Shown here in pieces: positions 41,606 through 52,858 of a stretch of DNA of 64,000 nt. The notes under the pieces are model-generated. The model was given only the letters and a program-made list of their open reading frames with translations. It was not told where the DNA came from and made no database searches. Origin of the DNA: Saccharum officinarum. Its lineage: Eukaryota > Streptophyta > Magnoliopsida > Poales > Poaceae. The position numbers and the translations under genes are program-made. The stretch covers positions 12,318,214 to 12,382,213 of the forward strand of contig CM036188.1 of assembly GCA_020631735.1 (NCBI GenBank), in the 5' to 3' direction. How positions within the stretch are numbered: position 1 is the first letter of the stretch; every line of letters starts with the position of its first letter.

Positions 41606-44600
41606 TCAGGTGTCCCCATACAGGAAGGCGTCGGGGACGGAAGCAGGGTCAAGCTCGTAGAAGCCACGGAGACTGCCGCCTCCCTCTCCCGTCAGGTGGA
41701 AATAGGGTATCTGGTGGGAGAACCTCAGCTCCTCCCCGGCAGGTACCTCCAGCACTCCCCTTTGCTTGTCAGGCTTGAACACGGATCGGTAGCCGCTGAC
41801 TTGGGCCAGGAAGGTGAGCTTTGTGCTAGCTTCGGTGCACTCGACGACCTTGCAGATAGCAAACTCACAGGCATCAACACTGCATGGAACCCAGTCAGGT
41901 GCCCAGTTCATGTAGATGGCCCAGATATCGCCAACCTGTGGGAGGATTTCAAGCTCCCGCTTTTTGCCGGTTTCTCTAAAATATACTCGATGAGAGAAGG
42001 TATCGCTTGTGTCATACTCAGCTCTCCATTTTAGGATTTTGAATGTGCCACAGCTGATGGGTATGTCCTGCTTCAACCACTGTTTCTCCTGATCCTGTTT
42101 CGGGCAAGCCTCAAGCCAGATCACCTCAACTCTAAAAGGCTCTTCCCTGACATTTTTTATCCAGGCATAGAACTTGGGAAGTTTATCAATATCATTGTAC
42201 AAGGCCCATACTTGTCCACGTTCAAACTTCTCACAGGAGCGACTTTCTTCAAATTTGTGGAAATCAGAATCAGGATATGTGTATATGTTGGGGGAGAGGC
42301 TGCCTTGAAGAGAGCAATCACCAAATTCATTGGCATCACCAGCAGTTTTCTTTAAGGGTGTATTTTGTTCCGGGCACAAATCTTTAGGATTGTCTGTAGA
42401 CATTGGGTGGCCAATATGCTCTTCAGGGTGATTCTCCTTTTGAGCAATTTGATCATCTCCCAGATCCATTCTACAATTTGTATTGTCAGTGGTCACATTA
42501 ACAGGTGTGCTGCTTTCTTTCTTGCTGAGAGACATGTAAGAGTCAAGAGTAACAGAGGAAAATGCTGCATCCAGGTCAGCAGGGAGACATGCATTGTCCA
42601 GTTCCAGAAATCCTCTTGGAGCACCAACCTTTTCATTTCCTTTTGTCCTATAAAAAGGGATTCTGTGAGAAAATCGGAGCAGCTCACTTGATGGTATCAC
42701 AAATGAGGATTTGTCCTTAGCTGTTGCAAATAAACAAACGAATCCCTCAATCCTAACCAGTGGGATAACAGCGGCGCCACCATTGGCTGACATACTTGAC
42801 ACGACTTCCACAACCTCATACTCATATGATCTATGATTATCTGCATCTGAGCTCCATTCCATGCTCCACCCCTTGTGAAGAGCCCACACCTCACCCTTGT
42901 TAGGATATATGACATATGAATTCCTCTTTTTACCTTTTGTCCAAGAAGCAATGTGAGAAAACATTTCCTTGTCTTCTGATATGTCAGTTCCTTTCCCAAG
43001 GCGAAAGTTTCCACAAGCAGTAGGCAGTTCTTCATCAGTCCAGTTCTCCTCATCTTCATCCATCGCAACGTACTCCAGCCAAGTTAAATGTATTTTGAAG
43101 TTGGAGGCATCAAAATGCTTTATACGAGCATAATACCTTGGCATGCCATCAAGGTTATCATAGAGGGCCCATATCTGACCAACTTCGAACACATTGATAT
43201 CCTTAATCTTCTCAAAATTGAAGAAATCTGGATCAGGGAGGGTGACCTGCTCAGAGTAAGAAGGCTTCTTTTCGCTAACAGTTTGAGGAGCTTCTTCCAT
43301 GACATTGTCCTGATGGCTATCAGTTTCAGTAGCTTTTTCCTTGATATTTACCTGATGATCACTTATATCAGCAACTTTTGGCTTTTGTTGGGTGTCTACA
43401 TTGCCGCCGGACACATGAGGTGGATCTGATTGTATGCGAGCATTAGTGACACCATCATCACATACATGTTTACAACTCATGTTAACATCAGATGGAAAAT
43501 TATTTTTCATTGGCCTCTTGTTGGTATCCGTGTCCAGGCAAACATAGCCATCAGCATACGTCTTCCTCTTAACTGAGCTTTGGGTACCAGAGGATCCGGC
43601 ACCAGTAGGCACTGTAGATGCATCTTGTCTATGCAAATTCCTTCTGCCAGTAATATTTAGATCAACAGGATCTGGCATCAATCTACTACCTGCAACATTT
43701 ATCCTTGCATCTCCATCTATTTTCCCACCTGCAGAAGAAGGCTTTGCAGAACCAGGCAGATCCATAGCATCCGGCACTGCAGACGCATCTTCCTGAACTG
43801 ATTTCTGTGTGTCGACAATGTTTGGATCAGCAGGATCTGAAATTGGCAGCCTTCCTTGCATGTCCCCATTTCCCATAGGGACAGAAGATTTATCTTGATT
43901 CAGCGTTTTAGATTGAAATTTCCCCCTCAACACCTCTGGGTCATTAGCTTTCCCTTTCATGTATTCATCACGCTGGGCCACATTCATCCTCAGCTTTGCA
44001 TCTGTGTCTCTGCCTGCAGAAGGCTTCACAGGATGGCCATTTTGACTGTAAACACCATACTGTTGATTTCGAAACACATGTGCAGGGTCTTGGGAACCAT
44101 TTGGCTTCACATTGGTGCCTCTACCTACAGATGAAGGATTCACAGGGTAACCTTGTTGATTGGGAGTGTCACGCTGTCTATTCGCAAACCTGCTTGCAGG
44201 AACTTGGGAGCTGTTGACACCTGAGGAAGTGGACATGGGCTGTTGATTCAGCTTGTATGCAAAAAAATTCCTTTTACAGTTCAGACAGCGGACCATGGTG
44301 TTCAAGATATTGCTGTAGTACTGGTATTGGATCTGACAATTTGAGCATATAGTCCAAAATGTTTCTCTAGATCCAGGCATGCTCTGTTTATGTGAATCAG
44401 TCTTCTTTGATGGCTGCTGTTTGGCTGGCTTTGGCACATTTCTAAATGCATTCCTCCTTTTCAGGTCATAATCATTTCGCTTTGCAGTATCACATAGTAC
44501 AGAATGAGCTTCAGCAACCAACTTGAAAGCTGCCTCAGCACCCGCAAAACAATTTTTATCAGGGTGAAGTGAAAATGCAAGCTTGCGGTACTGCTTTTTT

Positions 44601-44848
44601 ATCAAGGCTTTGTCAGTTCCTTCCTCCACTTGAAGGACTCCATAGAAGTCCATCTCTCCATTCACCCTTAACTCTGCTGCACAGTGCACACTGCAGATGG
44701 TTAACAGCTGAGACACATTCTCAAGCTCTGGAAAAAGCTTTTGAGCTTTAAGCACAATCTTCTGGGCACCAAAAAAATCTTTATTTTCCATCTTCTTCAC
44801 AGCAATTTCCCTGGCCCTTAAGGCCTCTTCCCTATTGCAACCAACCAT
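41606..44848 (-). CDS. Gene C: canonical plant DnaJ/DUF3444 protein
   Basis: 1080 residues, uninterrupted. It has the N-terminal block [37 protein letters not shown] (about 13-50) and a J domain at about 66-130 with an intact HPD at 95-97 in [20 protein letters not shown]. The J domain should recruit and stimulate an Hsp70. A zinc ribbon CSNC...CLNC follows at about 175-200, then a long Asn/Ser/Gln-rich linker (about 220-530), and DUF3444 domains at about 537-763 and 856-1080. Length, order and lack of coding introns fit plant DUF3444 J proteins. The role of DUF3444 is not established; localisation cannot be read here. Of the three cluster genes this one keeps every expected part, so it is the best proxy for the ancestor. 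An acceptor CCAG lies about 24 bp upstream of the ATG, so the leader is probably spliced as in A and B. Confidence 0.95.
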   Translation of the reverse strand: MVGCNREEALRAREIAVKKMENKDFFGAQKIVLKAQKLFPELENVSQLLTICSVHCAAELRVNGEMDFYGVLQVEEGTDKALIKKQYRKLAFSLHPDKNCFAGAEAAFKLVAEAHSVLCDTAKRNDYDLKRRNAFRNVPKPAKQQPSKKTDSHKQSMPGSRETFWTICSNCQIQYQYYSNILNTMVRCLNCKRNFFAYKLNQQPMSTSSGVNSSQVPASRFANRQRDTPNQQGYPVNPSSVGRGTNVKPNGSQDPAHVFRNQQYGVYSQNGHPVKPSAGRDTDAKLRMNVAQRDEYMKGKANDPEVLRGKFQSKTLNQDKSSVPMGNGDMQGRLPISDPADPNIVDTQKSVQEDASAVPDAMDLPGSAKPSSAGGKIDGDARINVAGSRLMPDPVDLNITGRRNLHRQDASTVPTGAGSSGTQSSVKRKTYADGYVCLDTDTNKRPMKNNFPSDVNMSCKHVCDDGVTNARIQSDPPHVSGGNVDTQQKPKVADISDHQVNIKEKATETDSHQDNVMEEAPQTVSEKKPSYSEQVTLPDPDFFNFEKIKDINVFEVGQIWALYDNLDGMPRYYARIKHFDASNFKIHLTWLEYVAMDEDEENWTDEELPTACGNFRLGKGTDISEDKEMFSHIASWTKGKKRNSYVIYPNKGEVWALHKGWSMEWSSDADNHRSYEYEVVEVVSSMSANGGAAVIPLVRIEGFVCLFATAKDKSSFVIPSSELLRFSHRIPFYRTKGNEKVGAPRGFLELDNACLPADLDAAFSSVTLDSYMSLSKKESSTPVNVTTDNTNCRMDLGDDQIAQKENHPEEHIGHPMSTDNPKDLCPEQNTPLKKTAGDANEFGDCSLQGSLSPNIYTYPDSDFHKFEESRSCEKFERGQVWALYNDIDKLPKFYAWIKNVREEPFRVEVIWLEACPKQDQEKQWLKQDIPISCGTFKILKWRAEYDTSDTFSHRVYFRETGKKRELEILPQVGDIWAIYMNWAPDWVPCSVDACEFAICKVVECTEASTKLTFLAQVSGYRSVFKPDKQRGVLEVPAGEELRFSHQIPYFHLTGEGGGSLRGFYELDPASVPDAFLYGDT

Positions 44849-47800
44849 ATTCTCAGAAAAGTAGAGCGCAACCTGGCATCAAATAAGTTCACATCAGGTG
44901 AAGATGGATATACTATGGAAAAATGTTATTATTTAAGTGCAAATTATTAGAAAGTGGATGAACACCTTTGGATCGCTTTCTCAAACAATATTATGCTAAA
45001 ACCTTTAGTGCATTAGACCATGAAAAATACCAGTGTGAAACTAATAATGGAATAGTGATAAACTAATTCAAGAAGACATGCAAAATCATGCAAAAAAAAA
45101 GGCCCTCTTCTTTCCATCATAATTCACTCTGTTAGCCAAAGACACAGGTATTTGGGGCAGATTTTCTATTTCTTAGCCACAAACCATGAGAGGATTTTTC
45201 TGAGTACATATAGGAGTAGCAAACTTGCAACTTAAGAAAGTTTTAGCATATCCTACAGTAGATGCTAAAGCATACAGCATATCCTAAGTAGATGCTAGTC
45301 TAGATAAGATAGATGATAAGGGTGCTGACATGCAGCAACTACTACTTAAGATAAGCACAAGACTTATAGACTTGGTCTATCACACTCCACTGAATATTGC
45401 TAATTCTGTTATGTTAATAGTTGAATTGAAAATGAATGAAAAGTAAAACGAAATCAACCATGAAAAGATAGTAGATACCAGTGATTCTATCTATATTGCT
45501 GCATGATTCAAACACTATTTTTTTCTTACATATGCAAAGCAAATTCATATATTGAACGCATATGATCTTGCACATAATTGTGATTGAACATTTGAGTACT
45601 ACTTCAGTCTAGCCCTTCTTCGAATATAAGCTATTTAGCTTCACAAGCATCAGATGAGTAGAGGATGGCGAATGACCCAAATATCATTCTAAGTGGGGAA
45701 AATAAAAACTCTCCTTTCAAACAAATAGCAAATCCACAAGTATGTATATGATTTATTGCAGCATCTGATGTAGCACTGAGTCAACAAACAGAAGTCAACA
45801 TATAAACCTAATGAGACAATATACACCATATTATTGTCAATAACATGATGTTCAACACATCCAATGGCACTTCATTATGGAGGGTATAATAGAATTACAG
45901 GGGACAAAGAAAAATAAAGACACATAGGTAAAGCATGCACAGGATCAAAATTCAAAATCAACATAAAAAGAAACTTTACGTTAGCATGGCATCACTTACA
46001 GAGACACGTTTGAGTGGAGCATAGGTAAGACCTCTTAACATCGTTTGCATCATGCATGATTTAGTGAACAAAAGAAGAATTGTAGTAGATGATTCAAGGC
46101 ACTCAAAGTCAAAGTAGAAGCAAAGTGTCAACAAGAATAGAATGTTAAGAGAGCTATTTAGTCCTCAAGAATAGTGCAAGGTAGCAGGTGACAATGGGTC
46201 AGACTAGTTAACATTGTTTGCATTACGCACGATTTAGTGAGCAAAAGACTTGCAGCAGATGATTTAAGGCGCTCAAATAGAAGCAAAGTGACAACAAATA
46301 CTTGAGTATCTTTGTTATTCCTGATTTAGTTGTCAAATTTTTTAAAAAATAATGAGATGAAATAGAGTTAAGAAAGTGGCATCCCTGCTGATTCTAGAGA
46401 GCAGACACAATGGAGAAGTCACCACAGAAAGGTTAACACCACCTACCAATTGCAGCTGTAGTGTGTTCAAAGGGTCGAAAAGGAGATTGATGGGGCCCAA
46501 GAGAAGTAAACAGGAGGTTGAGGAAAGTATCTAATTGACATGAATGATCACAATACACTCACTATGAAGTGGGCTCTCTTAACTGATATGAAGACTAACT
46601 GTACAGAATTATTGAGGTATGAAAAGTAACATGGATTCACAATAGTTGGAAACAAAGTAGCAGAATGAGGTGCCTATTCAATTTAACCAATCCTCCCTGA
46701 TATATCCCTCCTTCTCCAAACAGTTACAGTGTCTCTGTGGGAACCATGTTACAAAAATATTATTGATTTACAGAGCCCTGTAACCCCTTTTATTGGATAT
46801 AATCACCTCTTCCTCTTCCCAATGAGGTAAACTTAGCACTTCCACTAAAAGCTAGCTTAGCTGAGAAGTAGGAAACGGTTGTAAGCCTAGATAAAATGGC
46901 CCAGTTCCAAACAGGCATTTAAACTGATCAAGACTGATAGTTATGTATAACAGATCTTTTTCTTCAGTGAGCATGTTAAGAGGAAAGGAATCAACTTAGA
47001 CATGGGTTACCTGGTGTGCCTATGAACGCTCACAGCAACAGCAGGTCATCCTTGTGAACCATTTATGACTCATCGCTCCAGCTTTTTTCCAAAAAGAAAC
47101 TATTGTTATGCAGTGTCACCTGCACAATTGCACACAAAAGATTGCATGATTATACCCATACATGTGCATACATCAAGAAATAGGAAAGCATTGAATCGTG
47201 CAATAACCACATGTGCTACTTTTTGTGCCTACTGGCCACTATTGCCTTTGACAAATTGGACCATAAATTCAGCATGCACGGCAACATTAAATATATTGCA
47301 GCTATGTAATTTTCATAACAGTACATCACCTTGTTGTTTTTTCAGTAAGAAAATGTGAGATTCATAGAGAGAGAATATGGCAGGTATGGCCAGAGGAAGT
47401 AAGATTCATAATTAATTGTCCAGCCATGACCGTCAGAAGTGTACATAATGGTAGTATGGTACTTATGTTGCAAAACATTACTACAAAGCATTTCTACAAG
47501 GCATAACATCTGAATAAGGATGGTACTCATGTTGCAAACAGGGGCAGAGCCACAGTTCAAGCATTGTTGTCATGTGACAGCAATGACTTTTGGGCAAATT
47601 ACTTTCGTAAACATTGCTTGTGCAAGAGATGATCCTATAATTTTAGCAAGATTACTATACTATGACATCAATGCCTGAATATTCGGGATCCGTTGCAGCT
47701 AAAAAAAAAAACTCTGCAAGGCATAACATCTGAGTAAGAATATTCATTGTTACTTGCAAGCTTCTAAAAGCACACAGCAGGATCAATTCGGTCACCCAAC

Positions 47801-47941
47801 TCATAGTGATTGTGAAGCCTAATAAGCCTGACTACAGAGCTAGAGACAAGCTAGAAATAGACAGCACACCCGTCTATGTGACCAAAATACAGGATTATCA
47901 TGCAACAAGCAGAGGACCCCCAGAAACCAAATCAGAACATG
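44849..47941. other. Upstream region of gene C, probably leader intron and promoter
   Basis: About 3 kb of AT-rich DNA. A splice acceptor sits at 44873 on the minus strand. I could not place the matching donor or first exon, which may lie in or beyond the 100-N gap. A short duplication is visible: catcgtttgcatcatgcatg near 46040 and a similar cattgtttgcattacgcacg near 46213. No other gene was recognised. Confidence 0.45.
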
Positions 47942-48041
47942 NNNNNNNNNNNNNNNNNNNNNNNNNNNNNNNNNNNNNNNNNNNNNNNNNNNNNNNNNNN
48001 NNNNNNNNNNNNNNNNNNNNNNNNNNNNNNNNNNNNNNNNN
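47942..48041. other. Assembly gap, 100 N
   Basis: Exactly 100 N. Round gap lengths are usually placeholders, so true distance, and even adjacency of the two sides, is unknown. The CACTA transposase starts right after it, so the gap probably hides the left end of that element. Confidence 0.98.
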
Positions 48042-50572
48042 TTGTGATGTGGTACCTTCCTGTGGTCGATCGATCGGGGTGTTTGTTGCTAACCCAGAGG
48101 ATGCCCAACTTATGAGCTGGCATGCTTCTGATGAGCACAAAGACGATGGGAAGCTTCGGCACCCAGCCGATGGCAAGCAGTGAAAAGATTTCAATGAAAA
48201 CCACAAGGACTTTGCAAGGAACCAAGGAATGTTAGGTTCGCACTGAGTACTGATGGAATGAATCCATTTGCTGAGAGGAGCAGCAAGCACATCACATGGC
48301 CGGTGATCCTCACCATCTACAACCTTCCTCCATGGTTGATGCAGAAGCGAAAGTACCTTTTGCTAACTATCCTTATCTCTAGACCTACATAGCCTGGAGT
48401 TGATATGGATGTTTTCTTAGAGCCCTTAATGTAGGACATGAAGATACTGTGGGAAACAGGTGTTCAAATGTTGGACGAGTACCGCAAAGAATCATTCACG
48501 CTCAGAGCAATTATCTTTGTTACGATCAACGACTACCCTGCTCTCTTTACATTATCAGGGCAATTCAAGGGGAAGCTTGGTTGCGTGGTATGCATAGATG
48601 ACACCGCTTACGTGTACCTTATTGCATCTAAAAGATAGTGTACATGAGGCACATACGCTTCTTATCGAAAGGACACAGGTACCGGCAGAAAAAGATGGAT
48701 AAGTACTTTGACAATAATAGTGAACTACAGTCTACTGCTCCATCAGGTAACAGTAAAGGCAAAAAAGTTTTCAGCATAGTCAGTAAACTCAAATTTGTTT
48801 TTGGGAAGAAGACAAAAGACGGAAAACCAAGAAAGAATGTCAAACCAGCTCCAGGGGCTACATTCAAGAAGAAGTCTATTTTCTTTGAGTATTTGGAATA
48901 CTAGCCAGAGTTAGACGTACACACCGCGCGATCGATGGTATGCACGTTCAGAAGAACGTGTTTGAAAGTCTAATTGGCACCTTGCTAGACATGAAGGGCA
49001 AGACAAAGGAAGGACTAAATTCATGCAAGGACATGGTACAATTAGGCATAAAAAAAGAACTTCACCCTCTTCGGCTAGAAAATGGCAAGTACCACCTCCC
49101 TGTAGCAAGCTACAACCTCAACAACGATGAGAAACATGCAATGTGTGTGTGGTTAAAGAAATTGAAAGTTCCATCTGGATTCTGCTCTAGCATACGGAGT
49201 ATTGTGTCAATGAAAGACCTTACACTCACCAACTACAACTCACATGATTGTCATGTCATGTTAACTACTTTCCTCCCTATTGCCATCAGGGCTATAAACC
49301 CAGTGTGGATAAAGGTTGCAATCACACGGTTCTGCTACTTCTTCAATAGGATCTCACAGAAGATGATAGACTGTGATGAGTTGGCATCTCTTAAGGAATT
49401 TGCAGTGGAGATAGTGTCACAGTTTGAGATGTGTTTCCCCAGCATTCTTCGATATGATGGTTCACCTTGTCGTGCACTTGATTCCACAAATAGAGGCACT
49501 GGGTCTCATGTACTTGCATAAGATGTGGACGTATGAGCGTTTCATGTCAATACTAAATGGCTATGTATCAACTCGTGCTCGTCCAGAGGCGTCTATGGTA
49601 GAGGGGTACTTAACCGAAGAGGCTATTGAGTCCGGAGGTCCATTCTGCAACAGGGTCCTAAAATACCAGGTTGCAATAGGTCTACCTCCATCACGACATG
49701 AGGGTAGGCTGACTGGAAGAGGGAGGATGGGAAAGAAAACATTGCTCCCAAACGATTACAATACAATTCTCGAGGCACATCACAGCGTCCTACATCAGCT
49801 ATCGATAATGGAGCCTTTGATCAACCAACACATTAAAGAGGTTTGCGAACATAATCATGGGCGCATGGAAGAATGGTTAATGAAGGAACACAAGAATCGG
49901 TTCACTTCATGGCTAAGGGAGCATGACATACCAAATGGGGAAACACTCAAGGAACGCACCATCAAGGTGTTAGCATCTGGACCATCACGCCAAGTCACAA
50001 CATGGCAGACCTATGACATTAGTGGCTTCATGTTCTGTACTAATTAAGTTCAAGGACCAAAAGAGCATGGCACAAAACAGTGGGTTCGATGCGACGCCAT
50101 AGACTCTAAAACTGGTGAGGAAACTACATACTTTGGCTTCGTTGAGGACATATGAGAACTAGACTATGGTACATTTCAGATCACTGTGTTTCGATGTCAA
50201 TGGGTTGAAGACAAACATGTCACAGTGGACAACTATGGGGTCAGAGTTCTTGATCTAAGTAAGGTAGGCTACAAAGATGATCCATGGATAATGGCTAATC
50301 GCGCTGCACAAGTCTTCTATGCTGAACAGATCCTGTCTCCTAATGATCAAAAGAAAAGTACCGACAAGCCAAAGCATGTAGTTTTCCTTGGAAAGCAACA
50401 AGCCATAGGAGTTGATGGTGTATCTGACCTAGATGAATTTAACCAGTTCAGCGATATGTCTCTCTTTGTAGATGATCATCCAGTAAAGATAAGGAATGTT
50501 GAGCGAAGCATTCCACAGAATTTGTTACCCTGGGTGCATCACGATGGACAAGGAAGAACAGTAGCTGCCTAG
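48042..50572 (+). pseudogene. CACTA (En/Spm) TNPD-type transposase, decayed
   Basis: Fragments in order match a TNPD transposase. The Transposase_21 core gives RNVRFALSTDGMNPF, TWPVILTIYNLPPW and FVTINDYPALF..SGQ in one frame from 48225, then moves to a second frame (MRHIRFLSKGHRYR) from 48638. GMHVQKNVFESLIGTLLDMKGK follows in a third frame from 48928. A DUF4218-like region (MWTYERFMSILNGYV...RPEASMVEGYLTEEA) lies at 49522-50047, and DUF4216-like text (YGTFQITVFRCQWV) ends at 50572. Nonsense codons are at 48390, 48432, 48902, 50045 and 50153, with at least three frameshifts. The N-terminal part is missing into the gap. It is not functional; it once catalysed cut-and-paste transposition. Confidence 0.87.
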
Positions 50573-51478
50573 ATTTTATTAGTCATTTGCCATGTAATCC
50601 ATTTATGATAAAATATGTACCTTATGCTATGTGCCCTTCTCTATTTCTACATGTAAGACCCTATGTTTATTTCACTTTTTCTAAGGCTTACTAGTGCCAT
50701 TGATGTTCAACCACCAAGTTTGGGATTTTTCTGATGTGGTTTGGTACTTTATCCGTTTAATTGAATTTCCACGTGACGTCACCCGGTAATTAGCGCTTGA
50801 ACTGAGTCTACCCCTGAAATGACTCTAAATGGTGCCAAACTTCTCCACAGGGTCTCATCTACCCTAGGAAACAAAACTTTGTTGCGGTTGATGGAAAACC
50901 TAGTGGGATCTAGGTGTAGTCCACCATTTTTCATCTCATTTAGCGCGAAGAAAAATGTAATAATAGCTAGCATGACTAGAAAATCCTGAGATCTTGTGTT
51001 GGGCCATCATTTGGGTGTAGGAGGTTGCAAAAAAAATCAAGATATTTGGAGATAGGCATAAGATACATGCTTCACATACGTAGAAGAGCCCTTCCACCAA
51101 ACCATGATTAAACATATGGGTTCCTCAGCTATATTGTCAACGATAAATTGCACCAAGGACTATATTGTTATAGTATTTACACAAAACAATAAAGCTAACA
51201 AAATTGGATTCATATTTTCTGATATTCCTAGAATTATTTATGTATTAAAACAAGATATTAGGCACATATTCAATTTAAATCATTTTAAATAAAGCGGCAT
51301 ACAAAAGTACCTCAAACATAAAAATTTCATATTTTTAACATGTATATCTAGTCAAGAGGAACACAACAACAATTTTTTCACTAATTTGTAACAAATATTT
51401 TTGAAGAAATGATTTTTAAATCATTTAAACAATTTCTAAAAATATATATAAAGAAAACTTAAAATAAATTGAAAATTA
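50573..51478. other. CACTA-internal non-coding DNA
   Basis: AT-rich sequence between the transposase relic and the CCGCCTGTAGAAA array. No gene recognised. It could be the 3' part of the first CACTA gene region or the junction of two elements. Confidence 0.5.
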
Positions 51479-51648
51479 TTTCTACAGGCGGTTTTCTTTG
51501 GGAACCGCCTGTAGAAATGTGTTTCTACAGGTGGCCCTTGTAGTGAACCGCCTGTAGAAATGCATTTCTATAGGCGGCCCTCGTAGTGAACCGCCTGTAG
51601 AAATCATTTCTACAAGCGGTGGTCAACACCAACCGCCTGTAGAAACGC
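51479..51648. repeat. CACTA subterminal-type inverted repeats (TTTCTACAGGCGG)
   Basis: About four hairpin units, each TTTCTACAGGCGG (with variants) followed within 30 bp by CCGCCTGTAGAAA. A second array of the same motif lies at 56805-56945. Repeated short motifs of this kind in CACTA elements are binding sites for the TNPA-type protein. Here they sit just upstream of a TATA box and the TNPA-like gene, which fits autoregulation. Confidence 0.85.
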
Positions 51649-51652
51649 CCCC

Positions 51653-51660
51653 TTATATAT
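51653..51660 (+). promoter_or_regulatory. Candidate TATA box of the TNPA/Ulp1 gene
   Basis: TTATATAT directly after the hairpin array and upstream of a GC-rich leader. It is the only good TATA match between the array and the gene. Position is suggestive, not proof. Confidence 0.5.
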
Positions 51661-51887
51661 TTCAGCTCTTCTGCCAGAAATTTTTCTAAGTCCTAGCGCC
51701 CAGTTCATTTTAAAGAACACCGACAGGCTGCCCGAATTTTCCATGCTGCCGTCGCCGCCCTCGACGCCGTCTAGCCGGACCCCTCCATCTTCGTCACACC
51801 CGGCCGCCGTCGAGCACTATGGTGAGCTTCTCCTCCTCACTCTCTCTCTCTCTGTGCGTGCGCGCGTGACAGCAGTGGCGGCTATGG

Positions 51888-52170
51888 CATGCGGCGGCGT
51901 TGGTGGCGGCGGCGGCTGTGGTGGTGCGCGGTAGTGGGCCGAACGGGGAAGGGGCGGGCGCGGTGGTGGTGGCGGACGGTGAAGGGGCGTGCACGGTGGT
52001 GCGGCGGAGGACGGGGAAGGGCGGGTGCGGCGACGGTGGCGGCATTGCGTGCGGCGGCGTTGGTGGCGGCGGCTATGGTGGTGGCGGCGGTGGTGGGGCC
52101 GAATGGGGAAGGGGCGGGCGCGGTGGTGGTGGCGGACGGGAAAGGGGCAGGCGCGGTGGTGTGGCGGCGG
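51888..52170. repeat. GC-rich imperfect direct duplication (~160-bp period)
   Basis: Blocks at 51888-52003 and 52048-52170 share gcggcggcgttggtggcggc, gaaggggcgggcgcggtggt and ggtggcggac in order. All are in the leader of the TNPA-like gene. Gly-rich open frames here on all plus frames come from composition. Confidence 0.75.
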
Positions 52171-52382
52171 ACGGCGGGCGAGCGCGGTGGCGGCCAGGAA
52201 GGGGAGGAAGGGAGAGGAGAGGCAGTTTTTTTTACTTTGGCAATTTTTTTAGTGAAAAATTGAATAAAACCATATAAAAAACAGTTAAAAATTATAAAAA
52301 TTTAGAAAAAAAATATAAATAAAATCAGAGAAATATTATTATGTCTTTTACATGTAATTTTATTCATAATTATTATTTGTGG

Positions 52383-52735
52383 CTATCCTTTTATTAATAC
52401 TTGTTATTATTTCTCTTTGTATATGTAATAGGATTCATAATTATTATTTCATATGTGATTATGATGTATGGAAATATATGTATGTATTATTTGTGCCTAT
52501 CCTTTTATAAATACTTGTTATTATTTCTCTTTGTATATGTAATAGGATTCATAATTATTATTTCATTTGTGATTATGATGTATGGAAATATATGTATGTA
52601 TTATTTGTGTCTATCCTTTTATTAATACTTGTTATTATTTCTCTTTGTATATGTAATAGGATTCATAATTATTATTTCATATGTGATTATGATGTATGGA
52701 AATATATGTATGTATTATTTGTGCCTATCCTTTTA
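52383..52735. repeat. Tandem repeat, three 114-bp units plus a partial
   Basis: Units start at 52383, 52497 and 52611 and a partial at 52725, each beginning ctatccttttat and including tgtatatgtaataggattca. Variation between units is a few bases. It lies in an intron or leader of the CACTA gene. Confidence 0.95.
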
Positions 52736-52858
52736 TAAATATATGTCCAATGAATTATAGGCTTAAGACCTCGAGGAGACTCTACATGTGATCGATCTAG
52801 GTCCAATGAATTCGATATGCAATATAAACTGTGTTTCTCGTTTACATAGATTTCTGCG

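Noticed and set aside
51794..52277. Gly- and Ala-rich frames of 60-125 codons in the CACTA leader
   Set aside because: They come from ggcggtggt-type repeats, are open in all three plus frames, and have no conserved order.
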